DNA from: Ctena decussata
Lineage: Eukaryota > Mollusca > Bivalvia > Lucinida > Lucinidae
Assembly (NCBI GenBank): GCA_963989385.1
Contig: OZ022500.1
Coordinates: 117,221,842 to 117,285,841 of the forward strand
Direction: 5' to 3'
DNA length: 64,000 nucleotides
The notes below the pieces were generated by a model. That model was not told where the DNA came from, did not search any database, and saw nothing but the letters and a program-made list of their open reading frames with translations. Both the position numbers and the translations under genes were made by a program. This document shows positions 45,401-57,419 of this stretch, piece after piece. Every line of letters starts with the position of its first letter. The stretch's first letter is position 1.

Positions 45401-48400
45401 CTTGGCTTTAATCGTCATGAACCCAATCGAATCGAATTGGCATCTGGCTGCCAGTTGCCAGTTCATAAGAAATACCGAATTGGCATCTGGCTGCCGTTTG
45501 CAGGTTTCCTAAGTACCTTTAATCGACTTAAACCCTCTCAAATCTAACTGGCATCTGGCTGCCAGTTGCCAGTAGCCAATTCACAAAAATTAGCGAAATG
45601 GCATCTGGCTGCCGTTTGCCTGTTTTTTACTTGGCTTTAATCATCTTAAACCCTCTGGAATCAAATTGGCATCTGACTGCTAGTTGCCAGTTTCCAGTTC
45701 ATAAGAATTAGCGAATTGGCATACGGCTGCCAGTTGCCAGTTACCAATTCATAAAAATTTTCAAATTGGCATCTGGCTGCCGTTTGCTGGTTTCCTTAGT
45801 AGCTTTAATCGTCTTAAAACGCTCTCAAATCGAACTGGCATCTGGCTACCAGTTGCCAGTAGCAAATTCACAAGGATTAGCGGAATGGCATCTGGCTGCC
45901 GTTTGCCTGTTTTTTACTTGGCTTTAATCATCTTAAACCCTCTGGAATCAAATTGGCATCTGACTGCTAGTTACCAGTTGCCAGTTCATGAGAATTAGCG
46001 AATTGGCATCTGGCTGCTGTTCGCTGGTTTCCTATGTAGCTTTAATCATCCTAAACCCTCACAAATCGAATTGGCAACTGGCTGCCAGTTGCCTATTCAC
46101 AAGAATTTGCGAATTGGCATCGGAATGTCGTTTCCCGTTTTCCTAGATAGTTTTTGTCGTCTAAAACCCTCTCGAATCGAATTGGCATCCGGCTGCCAGT
46201 AGCCAGTTACCAATTCATAAAAAATTTCAAATTGGCATCTGGCTGCCGTTTGCTGGTTTCTAAGTATCTTTAATCGTCTTAAACGCTCTCAAATCGAACT
46301 GGCATCTGGCTAACAGTTGCCACTTGCCAATTCGCGAGAATTGTTGAACTGGTATCTGGCTGCCGTTTGACGGTTTTTTACTTGGCTTTAATCGTCATGA
46401 ACCCAATCGAATCGAATTGGCATCTGGCTGCCAGTTGCCAGTTCATAAGAAATACCGAATTTGCATCTGGCTGCCGTTTGCAGGTTTCCTAAGTACCTTT
46501 AATCGACTTAAACCCTCTCAAATCTAACTGGCATCTGGCTGCCAGTTGCCAGTAGCCAATTCACAAAAATTAGCGAAATGGCATCTGGCTGCCGTTTGCC
46601 TGTTTTTTACTTGGCTTTAATCATCTTAAACCCTCTGGAATCAAATTGGCATCTGACTGCTAGTTGCCAGTTTCCAGTTCATAAGAATTAGCGAATTGGC
46701 ATACGGCTGCCAGTTGCCAGTTACCAATTCATAAAAATTTTCAAATTGGCATCTGGCTGCCGTTTGCTGGTTTCCTTAGTAGCTTTAATCGTCTTAAAAC
46801 GCTCTCAAATCGAACTGGCACCTGGCTACCAGTTGCCAGTAGCAAATTCACAAGGATTAGCGGAATGGCATCTGGCTGCCGTTTGCCTGTTTTTTACTTG
46901 GCTTTAATCATCTTAAACCCTCTGGAATCAAATTGGCATCTGACTGCTAGTTACCAGTTGCCAGTTCATGAGAATTAGCGAATTGGCATCTGGCTGCTGT
47001 TCGCTGGTTTCCTATGTAGCTTTAATCATCCTAAACCCTCACAAATCGAATTGGCAACTGGCTGCCAGTTGCCTATTTACAAGAATTTGCGAATTGGCAT
47101 CGGAATGTCGTTTCCCGTTTTCCTAGATAGTTTTTGTCGTCTAAAACCCTCTCGAATCGAATTGGCATCCGGCTGCCAGTAGCCAGTTACCAATTCATAA
47201 AAAATTTCAAATTGGCATCTGGCTGCCGTTTGCTGGTTTCTAAGTATCTTTAATCGTCTTAAACGCTCTCAAATCGAACTGGCATCTGGCTAACAGTTGC
47301 CACTTGCCAATTCGCGAGAATTGTTGAACTGGTATCTGGCTGCCGTTTGACGGTTTTTTACTTGGCTTTAATCGTCATGAACCCAATCGAATCGAATTGG
47401 CATCTGGCTGCCAGTTGCCAGTTCATAAGAAATACCGAATTGGCATCTGGCTGCCGTTTGCAGGTTTCCTAAGTACCTTTAATCGACTTAAACCCTCTCA
47501 AATCTAACTGGCATCTGGCTGCCAGTTGCCAGTAGCCAATTCACAAAAATTAGCGAAATGGCATCTGGCTGCCGTTTGCCTGTTTTTTACTTGGCTTTAA
47601 TCATCTTAAACCCTCTGGAATCAAATTGGCATCTGACTGCTAGTTGCCAGTTTCCAGTTCATAAGAATTAGCGAATTGGCATCCGGCTGCCAGTTGCCAG
47701 TTACCAATTCATAAAAATTTTCAAATTGGCATCTGGCTGCCGTTTGCTGGTTTCCTCAGTAGCTTTAATCGTCTTAAACGCTCTCAAATCGAACTGGCAT
47801 CTGGCTACCAGTTGCCACTCGCCGATTCGCGAGAATTAACGAACTGGTATCTGGCTGCCGTTTGCCGATTTTTTACTTGGCTTTAATTGGCTTAAAGCCT
47901 ATCGAATCGAATTGGCATCTGGCTGCCAGTTGCCAGTTCATAAGAATTAGCGAACCTGAATATGACTGCCGTTTGCCGGTTTCTCAGTAGCTTTAATCGT
48001 CTTTAACCCTCTCAAATCGAACTGGCATTTGGCTGCCAGTTGCCAGTAGCCAATTCACAAGAATTAGCGAAATGGCATCTGGCTGCCGTTTGCCGGTTTT
48101 TTACTTGGCTATAATCATCTTAAACCCTCTGGAATCAAATTGACATCTGACTGCTAGTTACCAGTTGCCAGTTCATAAGAATTAGCGAATTGGCATCTGG
48201 CTGCTGTTCGCCGGTTTCTTATGTAGCTTTAATCGTCCTAAACCCTCTCAAATCGAATTGGCAACTGGCTGCCAGTTGCCAATTCACAAGAATTTGCGAA
48301 TTGGCATCGGAATGTCGTTTGCCGTTTCTTAGATAAATTTAATCGTATAAAACCCTCTCGAATCGAATTGGCATCCGGCTGCCAGTTGCCAGTTACCAAT

Positions 48401-51400
48401 TCATGAAAAATTTCAAATTGGCATCTGGCTGCCGTTTGCTGGTTTCCTAACTAGCTTTAATGGTCTTAAACGCTCTCAAATCGTACTGGCATCTGGCTAA
48501 CAGTTGCCACTTGCCAATTCGCGAGAATTAATGAACTGGTATCTGGCTGCCGTTTGACGGTTTTTTACTTGGCTTAATCGTCATAAACCCAATCGAATCG
48601 AATTGGCATCTGGCTGCCATTTGCCAGTTGCCAGTTCATAAGAAGTACCGAATTGGCATCTGGCTGCCGTTTGCAGGTTTCCTAAGTAATTTTAATCGAT
48701 TTAAACACTCTCAAATCGAACTGGCATCTGGCTGCCAGTTGCCATTAGCCAATTCGCGATAGTTAGCGAAATGGCATCTGGCTGCCGTTTGCCTGTTTTT
48801 TACTTGGCTTTAATCATCTTAAACCCTCTCGAATCGAATTGGCATCTGGCTGTCAGTTGCCAGTTGCCAGTTTATACGAACTAGCACATTGGCATCTGGC
48901 TGCCATTTGCAGGTTACCTAAAATTACCTGAAACCCTCTCAAATCGAAATGGCAACTGGCTGCCAGTTGCCAGTGTCAAATTCACAAGAATTTGCGATTT
49001 GGCATCGAGATGTCGTTTGCCGGTTTTCTATTTAGCTTTAATCGTCTAACACCCACTGAAATCGAATTGGCCTCTGGCTGCCAGTTGCCTGTTATAAATT
49101 CATAAAAATTTTCGAATGAGCATCTGGCTGCCGTTTGCAGGTTTCCTATGTAGCTTTACTCGTCTTAAACAGTCTCAAATCGAATTGGCATCTGGCTGCC
49201 AGTTGCCAATTCATAAAAATTTATGAATTCGCATCTGGCTGCCGTTTTCCGGTTTCCTAAGTAGCTTTAATGTTCTTAAACACTCTCAAATCCAATTGAT
49301 ATCTGGCTGCCAGTTGCCAGTTGCCCATTCGTTAAAAACATTCGAATTGGCATCTGGATGTCGTTTGCCGGTTTCCTATGTAAGTCTAATCGTTTTAAAC
49401 ACTCTCAAGTCGAATTGGCATCTGGTTGACAAGAATTTGCGAATTGGCATCTGGATGTCGTTTGCCGTTTTCCTACATACTTATAGTCGTTTCAAACCAT
49501 TTCGAATCGAATTGGCATCCGGCTACCAGTTGCCAGTTACCAATTCATAAAAAAAATTCGAATTGGCATCTGGCTGCTGTTTTCCGGTTTCCAAAGTAGC
49601 TTTAATAATCTTAAACCCTCTCAAATCGAATTGGCATTTGGCTGCCAGTTGCCAGTTGCACATTCGCAAGAATAAGCAAACTGGCATATGGCCGCCGTTT
49701 GCCGGTTTTTGAGTTGGCTTTTTTCGTCTTTAACCCTCTCAAATCGAATTGGCATCTGGCTGCCAGTTGCCAGTTCATTTGAATTAGCGAATTGACATTT
49801 GACTGCTGTTTGACGGTTTCCTATGTTGCTTTAATCGTCTTAAACCCTCTCAAATCACATTGGCATCTGGATACCATTTGCCAGTTGCCAATTCACAAGA
49901 ATTTGCGAACTGGCATCTGAATGTCGTTTGCCGTTTTCCTAGATAGATTTAGTCGTCTCAAAACCTCTCGAATCAAATTGGCATCCGGCTGCCAGTTGCC
50001 AGTTACCAATTCATGAAATTTTTCGATTTGGCATCTGGCTGTCGTTTTCCAGTTTCCTAAGTAGCTTTAATGGTCTTAAACCCTCTCAAATCGAATTGGC
50101 ATCTGGCTGCGAGTTGCCAATTCGCAACTTGCTGCCATTTGCCGGTTATGTTACTTTGTTTTAATCGTCTTAAACCCTCTCGAATCAAATTGACATCTGA
50201 CTGCAAGTTGCTAGTTTCCAGTTCAAAGAATTAGCGAATTGGCATCTTGCTGTCGTTTGCAGGTTTCCTATATAGCTTAAATCGCCTGAAACCCTCTCAA
50301 ATCGAATTGGCAACTGGCTGCCAGACTGCCTGTTTCAAATTTACAAGAATTTGAAAATTGACATATGGATGTCGTTTGCCGGTTTCCTATTTAGCCTTAA
50401 TCGTCTAAAACCCGCCCAAATCGAATTGGCATCTGGCTGCCAGTTGCCAGTTGCCAATTCGTTAAACTTTTCTGGCATCTGACTGCCGTTAGCCGGTTTC
50501 CTATGTAGCTGTAATGGTCTTAAACACTCTCAAATCGAAATGGCATCTGGCTGCCAGTTGCCAGTTAATAAAAAATTTCAAATTGGCATCTGTATGTCGT
50601 TTGCCGGTTTCCTATGAAGCTTTAATCGTCTTAAACACTTTCAAATCGAATTGACATTTGGCTGCTAGTTCCCAGTTGCCAATTCATAAAAAAATTTCGA
50701 ATTGGCATCTGGCTGCATTTTGCCGGTTTCCTATGTAGCTTTGATCGTCTTAAACCCTCACTAATCGAATAAGCATCTAGCTGCCTGTGGCTAAATGCCG
50801 TTTCACAAGAATTAGAGAACTGGCATCTGGCTGCCTTTTGCCGGATACCTATTTAGCTTTAATCAACTTAAACCCTCTAAAATCGAATTGGCATCTGGGT
50901 GCCAGTTGTCATTTCACAAGAATTAGCAAATTGGCATCTGGTTGCCTTTAGCCCGTTTCCTGAAACTTTTATCGTCTTAAGCCCTCTGAAATCAAACTGG
51001 CATCTGGCTGCCAGTTGCCACTTGCCAATTCACAAGAATAGCGAATCAGCATGTGGCTGCCGTGTCCCGGTTTCCTATTAAGGTTTAATCGTCTTAAATC
51101 CGCTCAAATCGAATTGGTATCTGATTGCCAGTTTCAATTCACAAGAATTTGCGAATTGGCATCTGTCTGCCTTTTGCCGATGTCTATTTAGCTTTGATCG
51201 TCTTAAGCCCTCCCAAATAGAATTATCATCTGTCTGCCAGTTGCCAGGTGCAAATACATAAGAATTAGCGAATTGGCATCTGGCTGCCGTTTGCCGGTTT
51301 CCTATGTAGCGTTAATCGTCTTAAATTCTCGAAAATCGAATTGGCATCTGGCTGCCAGTTGCCAGTTGCCAATTCGGAAAAATTAGCGAATTGGCATCTG

Positions 51401-54400
51401 GATGTCGTTTGCTTGTTTCCTATTTAGCTATAATCGTCTTAAACCCTCTCGAATCGAATTGGCATCTGGCTGCCAGTTGCCAGTTGCCAGTTCACAAGAA
51501 TTAGCGAATTGGCATCTGGCTGCCGTTTGCAGGTTTCCTATGTAGCTTAAATCGTCTGAAACCCTCTCAGATCGAATTGGCAACTGGCTGCCAGTTACCA
51601 GTTTCCAATTCATAAACCTTTTCGAATCGCCATCTTGCTGCCGTTTGTCGGTTTCCTATGTAGCTTCAATTTTCTTAACCCCTCTGGAATCGAATTGGCA
51701 TCTGGCTTCCAGTTGCCAATTCGCAAGAATTAGTGAATTGGCATCTGGCTACCGTTTACCGGTTACCTTCATGACTTTAATCGTCTTAAACACTCATGAA
51801 TCGAATTGGCATCTGGCTGCCAGTTGCCAGTTTCCAGTTCAGAAGAACTAGCGAATTGTCATCTGGCTGTCGTTTGTCGGTTTCCTATGTAGATTTAATC
51901 GTCTTAAACCCTCTCAAATCCAATTGGCATCTGGCTGCCAGTTGCCAGTTGCCAATTCGCAAGAATTTGCGAATTGGCATCTGGCTGCCGTTTGCCGGTT
52001 TCCTATTTAGCTTAAATCGGCTAAAATCCTCTCAAATCGAATTGGCACTTGGCTGCCGTTTGCCAGTTGCCTATTCACATGGAATGCTCAAAAACCCTCT
52101 CGAGTCGTATTGGCATCTGGCTGCCAGTTGCCAATTCACGCGAATTGGTATGTGGCTGCCGTTTGCCAGTTTCCTATTCAGCTGTAAAAGCATCTCAAAT
52201 CGAATCGGCAACTAGCTGCCAGTTGCCTGTCGCCAATTCGCGAGAATTTGCGAATTGGCATCTAGAATGTGAAGTTAGCTGCCATTTGCCAGTTGCCGAT
52301 TGAATAGGCAATTGGCAACTGGCAACTGGCAGCCAACTTCACGAACATTAATTTTGCAAGGTTTACATTTTTGTAAGAGGTAGATTTTAGAGTTCCCAGT
52401 ATAAATGTAACAACTAGAAACTTTGTATGAGGATTTATAAGTACAGCAGGAACTTACAAGAATCAGGTCACTCATGATGATCGATATGTCACAGCCCACT
52501 GACTTCATTTTAACTAGGTTCTGACCAAGTTCTGTAATGCACAATACATGTATTTTCTACATTGGCCGTACAGTGACTCTGAAACTGTGTAAAAGGCTGC
52601 AGTTTGTGTCACATTTCAAACGTTAAGCAATGCTTTTCCTATGGCCATTTATAATATTACACAAGTCTGCAATTATGAATATGATTATCCTACAAGTGTC
52701 TGTACCTTAACCAAGGCGCCATGTAACTCAACGGGCATCCGCGTGCTATGGACACATTCTAGTTTTATTTTGAAATCCCAACATTTCACTTGGCATACAA
52801 CGTTTAATAAACATTGAATCAAAATTTGATTCAACGTCATGACATTGACATTGGTTATGTCCATAATAAACCATAATCTATATTAGCTGAATTGTAAAAT
52901 TATGCACACGTTCTTCTTTTTCAGCGTGTTTGGGCACCTGGGAGTGTACATATGAAGACGGTTATGGTCTTACGACCATAAAGACCTGCTCCAGTGGCTG
53001 CTGTCAACACGACTGCTGTCCCTTCGATGCGTGAGTATTCCCTTTGCAATTGCCATGGGCCGACACGACGTCAAGGCATGTGCTTCCAGAAGGCCCAGTA
53101 TTAACCCGTTCTTTCCTGAGCAATGGGTGATTAGTGAGCAAAAACGAGAAAAAGAGCCCCCTTTCTCACTTATACCCAATAGGCACACAACGTTGAATCC
53201 GCATAGAATCAATGTTGATTTTATGTACAGTCAACGTTGTGTGCCCATTGGGAAGTTGCCAATTAAACTGGCCCTTTTTGTCCAGCACCCATGTGGTCAC
53301 CGAGACATAGTCAATCGTTTTGGTGTGGTGCGTGCATCTGACTGCCCGTTCGTACGTTCGTGTACTCTACTTCTGTATTAGTTATATCATACACTTGTAC
53401 TGCCTTTCTGCTCTAGTTCAATTTTCGTAACGACGTTCCCTAAGTGGCTCAGCGGTACGCAACCATAGTTGCACACACGTGGCGCCGAGTGTCCCTCTCC
53501 ACTGCCTTGAGGTACAAGCCGGCACATATAGCGACGTCGTAAAGTGTTAGCCTTTAAATCGAAGGGTCCCCGGTTCGATCCTCGGCATTGAGATTTTTTA
53601 AGAGTCCGTGATACATAGACCTTTTTTGAGCTGGCCCTGGTATTCCAATTTCTTCGTGCCCTTGACACTCATCAGTGCATGCAAGGTCACCTACCAAAAA
53701 TGTGAGTCGCAGTGGTCTGCTCTTGCAAATGTGGACAGCATTTCAAAATTTTCTGGCTCTTATTTTATCTCGACCTCATTAGCCTGGCGCTATACCAGAG
53801 CATGAATCAAACACCTTCCACAAAATAAGGCACAATGTTTTTTTTTCTCGAAAATCGACGTATCATAAATAAGAACTAAAAGTTGGCAAGTTTATTTGCT
53901 TGAAAATTTTAAACAGTTCCATCACAAACTTAGCCTTTGCTGCTGTTGTTAAAGCACTAAGGATTCTCTGGAGCTGTGCGGTGGGCGCCTATGCCCCTTA
54001 GCGGCCACCATAGCCGGGTTTGTCTGAGATAGAGGGACGAAAACGTCGATGGGCCAAAACTTTTCCCACTTTACTCTGTTCTATTAACTAGTATCCCGGT
54101 TCTTCTTACTTTTCTATCACTCAATTCCAACTTTAGACCTAGCACCATCAACCGTTGCATAATAGTCAAGCGTGACTGTGCCAACGTACCATGTGTAGAT
54201 GTAGACAACGACAGACTCGACCGCCACCGAGTTGAAAGAAAAATCCGCTTTGTTTGAGGTTATCGGGTCTCATAAGCACCCCCCCTTCCACAAACAAGAG
54301 GGCCATGATGGCCCTGGATCGCTCACCTGAGTATCCATATGACCGACAGACAGAGTTTCACAAAGATTAAATGGAAAATGAACCTTTATTGTGTACCTAA

Positions 54401-57070
54401 GGTTTGTATAAGATTTAACCTAATGACCTAGATTTTGACCCCACATGACCCAGTTTCAAACCTGGTCTAGATTTCTTGGATATGAACATTCTGACAAGGT
54501 TATCAAAACTGTGCCCTCTAGAGTGTACACAATGTTTTTCTACGGTTTAACCTAGTGACCTACTTTTTGACCCAACATGATGTGTCAGATAAAGCGGTCA
54601 CACTGTTTTTCTAAGAACTGACCTAGTGACCTAGTTTTTTACCTGATATGGCCCAGTTTCAAATCTGGTATAGATTTCATGAAAATAAACATTCTGACAA
54701 TGTTTCACGTAGACTGGATCGTAATTGTGCCCTCTTGAGTGTACATAAGGTTTTTCTAAGATTTGACCTAGTGACCTAGTTTTTGACCCCACAAGACTCA
54801 GATTCAAATTTGGCCTAGATTTTATATAAATAAACATTCTGACAAAGTTTCATGAAGATTGGATCATAACTGTGCCCTCTAGAGTGTGCACAAGGTTTTT
54901 CTAAGATTTTACCCAGTGACCTAGTTTTTGACCCCATATGACCCAGTTTCAAAGATGGTCTAGATTTCATTTAGATAAACATTCTGACAAAGTTTCATGA
55001 TAATTGGATCATAACTGTGCCCTCTATGTCATTCTAAGATTTATTTCTATTTTTAGCTCTGGCGGCCATTTTGTTCAGCGGAGTGGAACCGTTTTAGCAA
55101 TTTTTGTTCAGAGTCATAAGTAAAAGATTTCAGTGAATTTTTTTTGAAATCGAGCCATTGGCTTCAGAGATGAAGATGTTTACAGTTTTTTTTCTATTTT
55201 TAGCTCTGGTGGCCATATTGTTCAGCGGAGCAGAACCGTTTGAGCAATTTTGGCAGAGGGTCTCCTAAGAAACATTTCTGTGAAATTATTTCAAAATCGG
55301 CCCAGCAGTTTTGGAGGAGAAGTCGTTTAAAGGTTTTTCTATTTTTAGCTCTGGCGGCAATATTGTTCAGCGGAGCGGAACCGTTTGAGCAATTTTGGTA
55401 GAGGGTCTCCTAAGGAACACTTCCGTGAAATTATTTCAAAATCGGCCCAGCAGTTTTGGAGGAGAAGTCGTTTAAAGGTTTTTCTATTTTTAGCTCTGGC
55501 GGCCATATTGTTCAGCTGAGCGGAACCGTTTGAGCAATTTAGGTAGAGGGTCTCCTAAGGAACATTTCTGTGAAATTATTTCAAAATCGGCCCAGCAGTT
55601 TTGGAGAAGTCGTTTAAAGGTTTTTCTATTTTTAGCTCTGGCGGCCATAATGTTCAGCGGAGCGGAACCGTTAGAGCAATTTTGGTAGAGGGTCTCCTAA
55701 GGAACATTTCTATGAAATTATTTCAAAATCGGCCCAGCAGTTCTGGAGGAGAAGTCGTTTAAAGGTTTTTCTATTTTTAGCTCTGGCGGCCATAATGTTC
55801 AGCGGAGCGGAACCATTTGAGCAGTTTTGGTAGAGAGTCCCCCAAGGAACATTTCTGTGAAATTATTTCAAAATCCATCTAGCAGTTTTGGAGAAGTCGT
55901 TTAAAGCAAAAGTTGACGCCGGACGCCGGACGACGGACAAAGACCGATCACAATACCTCACCTTGAGCACTTCGTGCTCAGGTGAGCTAAAAAGAGGTCA
56001 AAACAAAAGAACAGCTAAAAAGAGGTCAAAACAAAAGAACAGAGGTTAATCATGTTAATAGGAACGATGGCAAGTTTCAAATATCTCTGAATGGCTCCAG
56101 GATCGCATAAGCCTCTGCACCCCCCCCCCCCCCCCCCCGCCACCACCACAACCAACATATCTCTTGAATCAAATTAATTCGCTCCCCTAGTAATATCCTT
56201 CTTGCTGTATGCCTATGGTGTGGAACTTGACAGCAGAAGTAGAGATAAAACAATCAGGCATTTGAGATGAGAAACCGTCGAAGGTTAAGGTGGTGATTTA
56301 TGGTAAATGTAAAAATCTGCATAAAACCATAAAAAAGTAGTGTATCTCCCTGAAAGTTAGCAGATTTCTTATTTTTGTTTTTCTTTACAGTTTAGAATAC
56401 AAAATAGACGTACATGCTGCTTAAAAAAAGTGTTTTTATAAGGAAAGGTCAAAGGGTAATTTTCTGCGAATAAATCTGAAAAAAAAAAATATTGTTATTG
56501 AAAATTTATGTAGTGCTGAAGGTGCGTTATTGCATAATGCAATTATTTATTCTAACTCTTTCTCAAATTGTAATGCAGACCAGATGAAAACGGTAGCTTT
56601 TTCTCAAATGTTCAACCATATACAAAGTACTGTAAAAGTACACTGGACGCATTTATTAAATATAGAGTAGGCAAGCATATAGCTGGCGCAAATTGACCTG
56701 TCTTTCTGACCTTTATGCATGAATATGCAAAATAGCACAATTCATTGCGAAATAGGAGACGAAGCTTTCTAGCAGAACCACACCTACACGTATTTACGCG
56801 ATTGAATGACTGCCATATCCTAAAGCCGGGTTTTCGTGGAGTGTATTATAGTTGGCTTCAGCGTCGAAACTCTTTTTGCCATGTATTTACAAAGGCAGCT
56901 TCGACGCCGAAAACTTCATAAAGTACACATAGAAAAGAGCCTTAGATATTTACAGAGCGTGTTGCTTCATAAAGCCGGTTTTCCATTTCCAAATGCCAAC
57001 TATGCTGTATGGAAAATCGCCTAAATTTTATCATATTATCATTTTTTTAAATGTTTGCTTTCCGAGCTGG

Positions 57071-57114
<44 letters not shown>

Positions 57115-57378
57115 GCATTCAATTTTCAGCTTAGATGAATGGAAACGTTGCAAACACGAGTATCATGCAGTAGGTTGAGGCAAGATGCTGAATAAGTTAA
57201 GATGCTTACTTTTTCACCCACGGTATTGTTTACCGTATCATGAATCATGACGACGTTGAAATAATATCCAGATACGTAGATGGATGTAATACACTATCCC
57301 TGTACATGTATCTCTTTATGTATCTTCTGCTACATTGTATTCTCACTTTGGGTAACATGCTATTAAGATGTAGAATGC

Positions 57379-57419
<41 letters not shown>

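Larger units (their letters stand above)
25901..52347. mobile_element. Giant (26.4-kb) Foldback-type element with satellite inverted arms, in gene B intron 1
   Basis: The outermost bases TGTTCGTGAAGTTGGCTGCC and their exact inverse (ending at 52347) bound the structure. The left arm (to about 34612) and right arm (from about 42785) consist of the same ~120-bp monomer in opposite orientation. A marker monomer with tcatgaatcg/cgattcatga lies about 610 bp from the left end and 550 bp from the right end, so the arms are collinear inverted copies, not unrelated arrays. The target duplication is ~9-10 bp. Foldback elements of Drosophila have this design, but at a few kb. No transposase is visible in the middle, so it would be non-autonomous. 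Confidence 0.65.

Noticed and set aside
25901..52347. CRISPR-like array of repeats and spacers
   Set aside because: Genome context is eukaryotic; units are contiguous satellite monomers with no unique spacers or cas genes.
53031..53381. 116-codon frame after gene B exon 2
   Set aside because: It begins at the splice donor and crosses a palindromic MITE; composition and position indicate intron read-through.
56836..57024. 62-codon frame with a basic RRRKLHKVH run as a Harbinger-type transposase start
   Set aside because: Too short, no downstream DDE region, and the element is only 1.7 kb, filled with microsatellites and a SINE.
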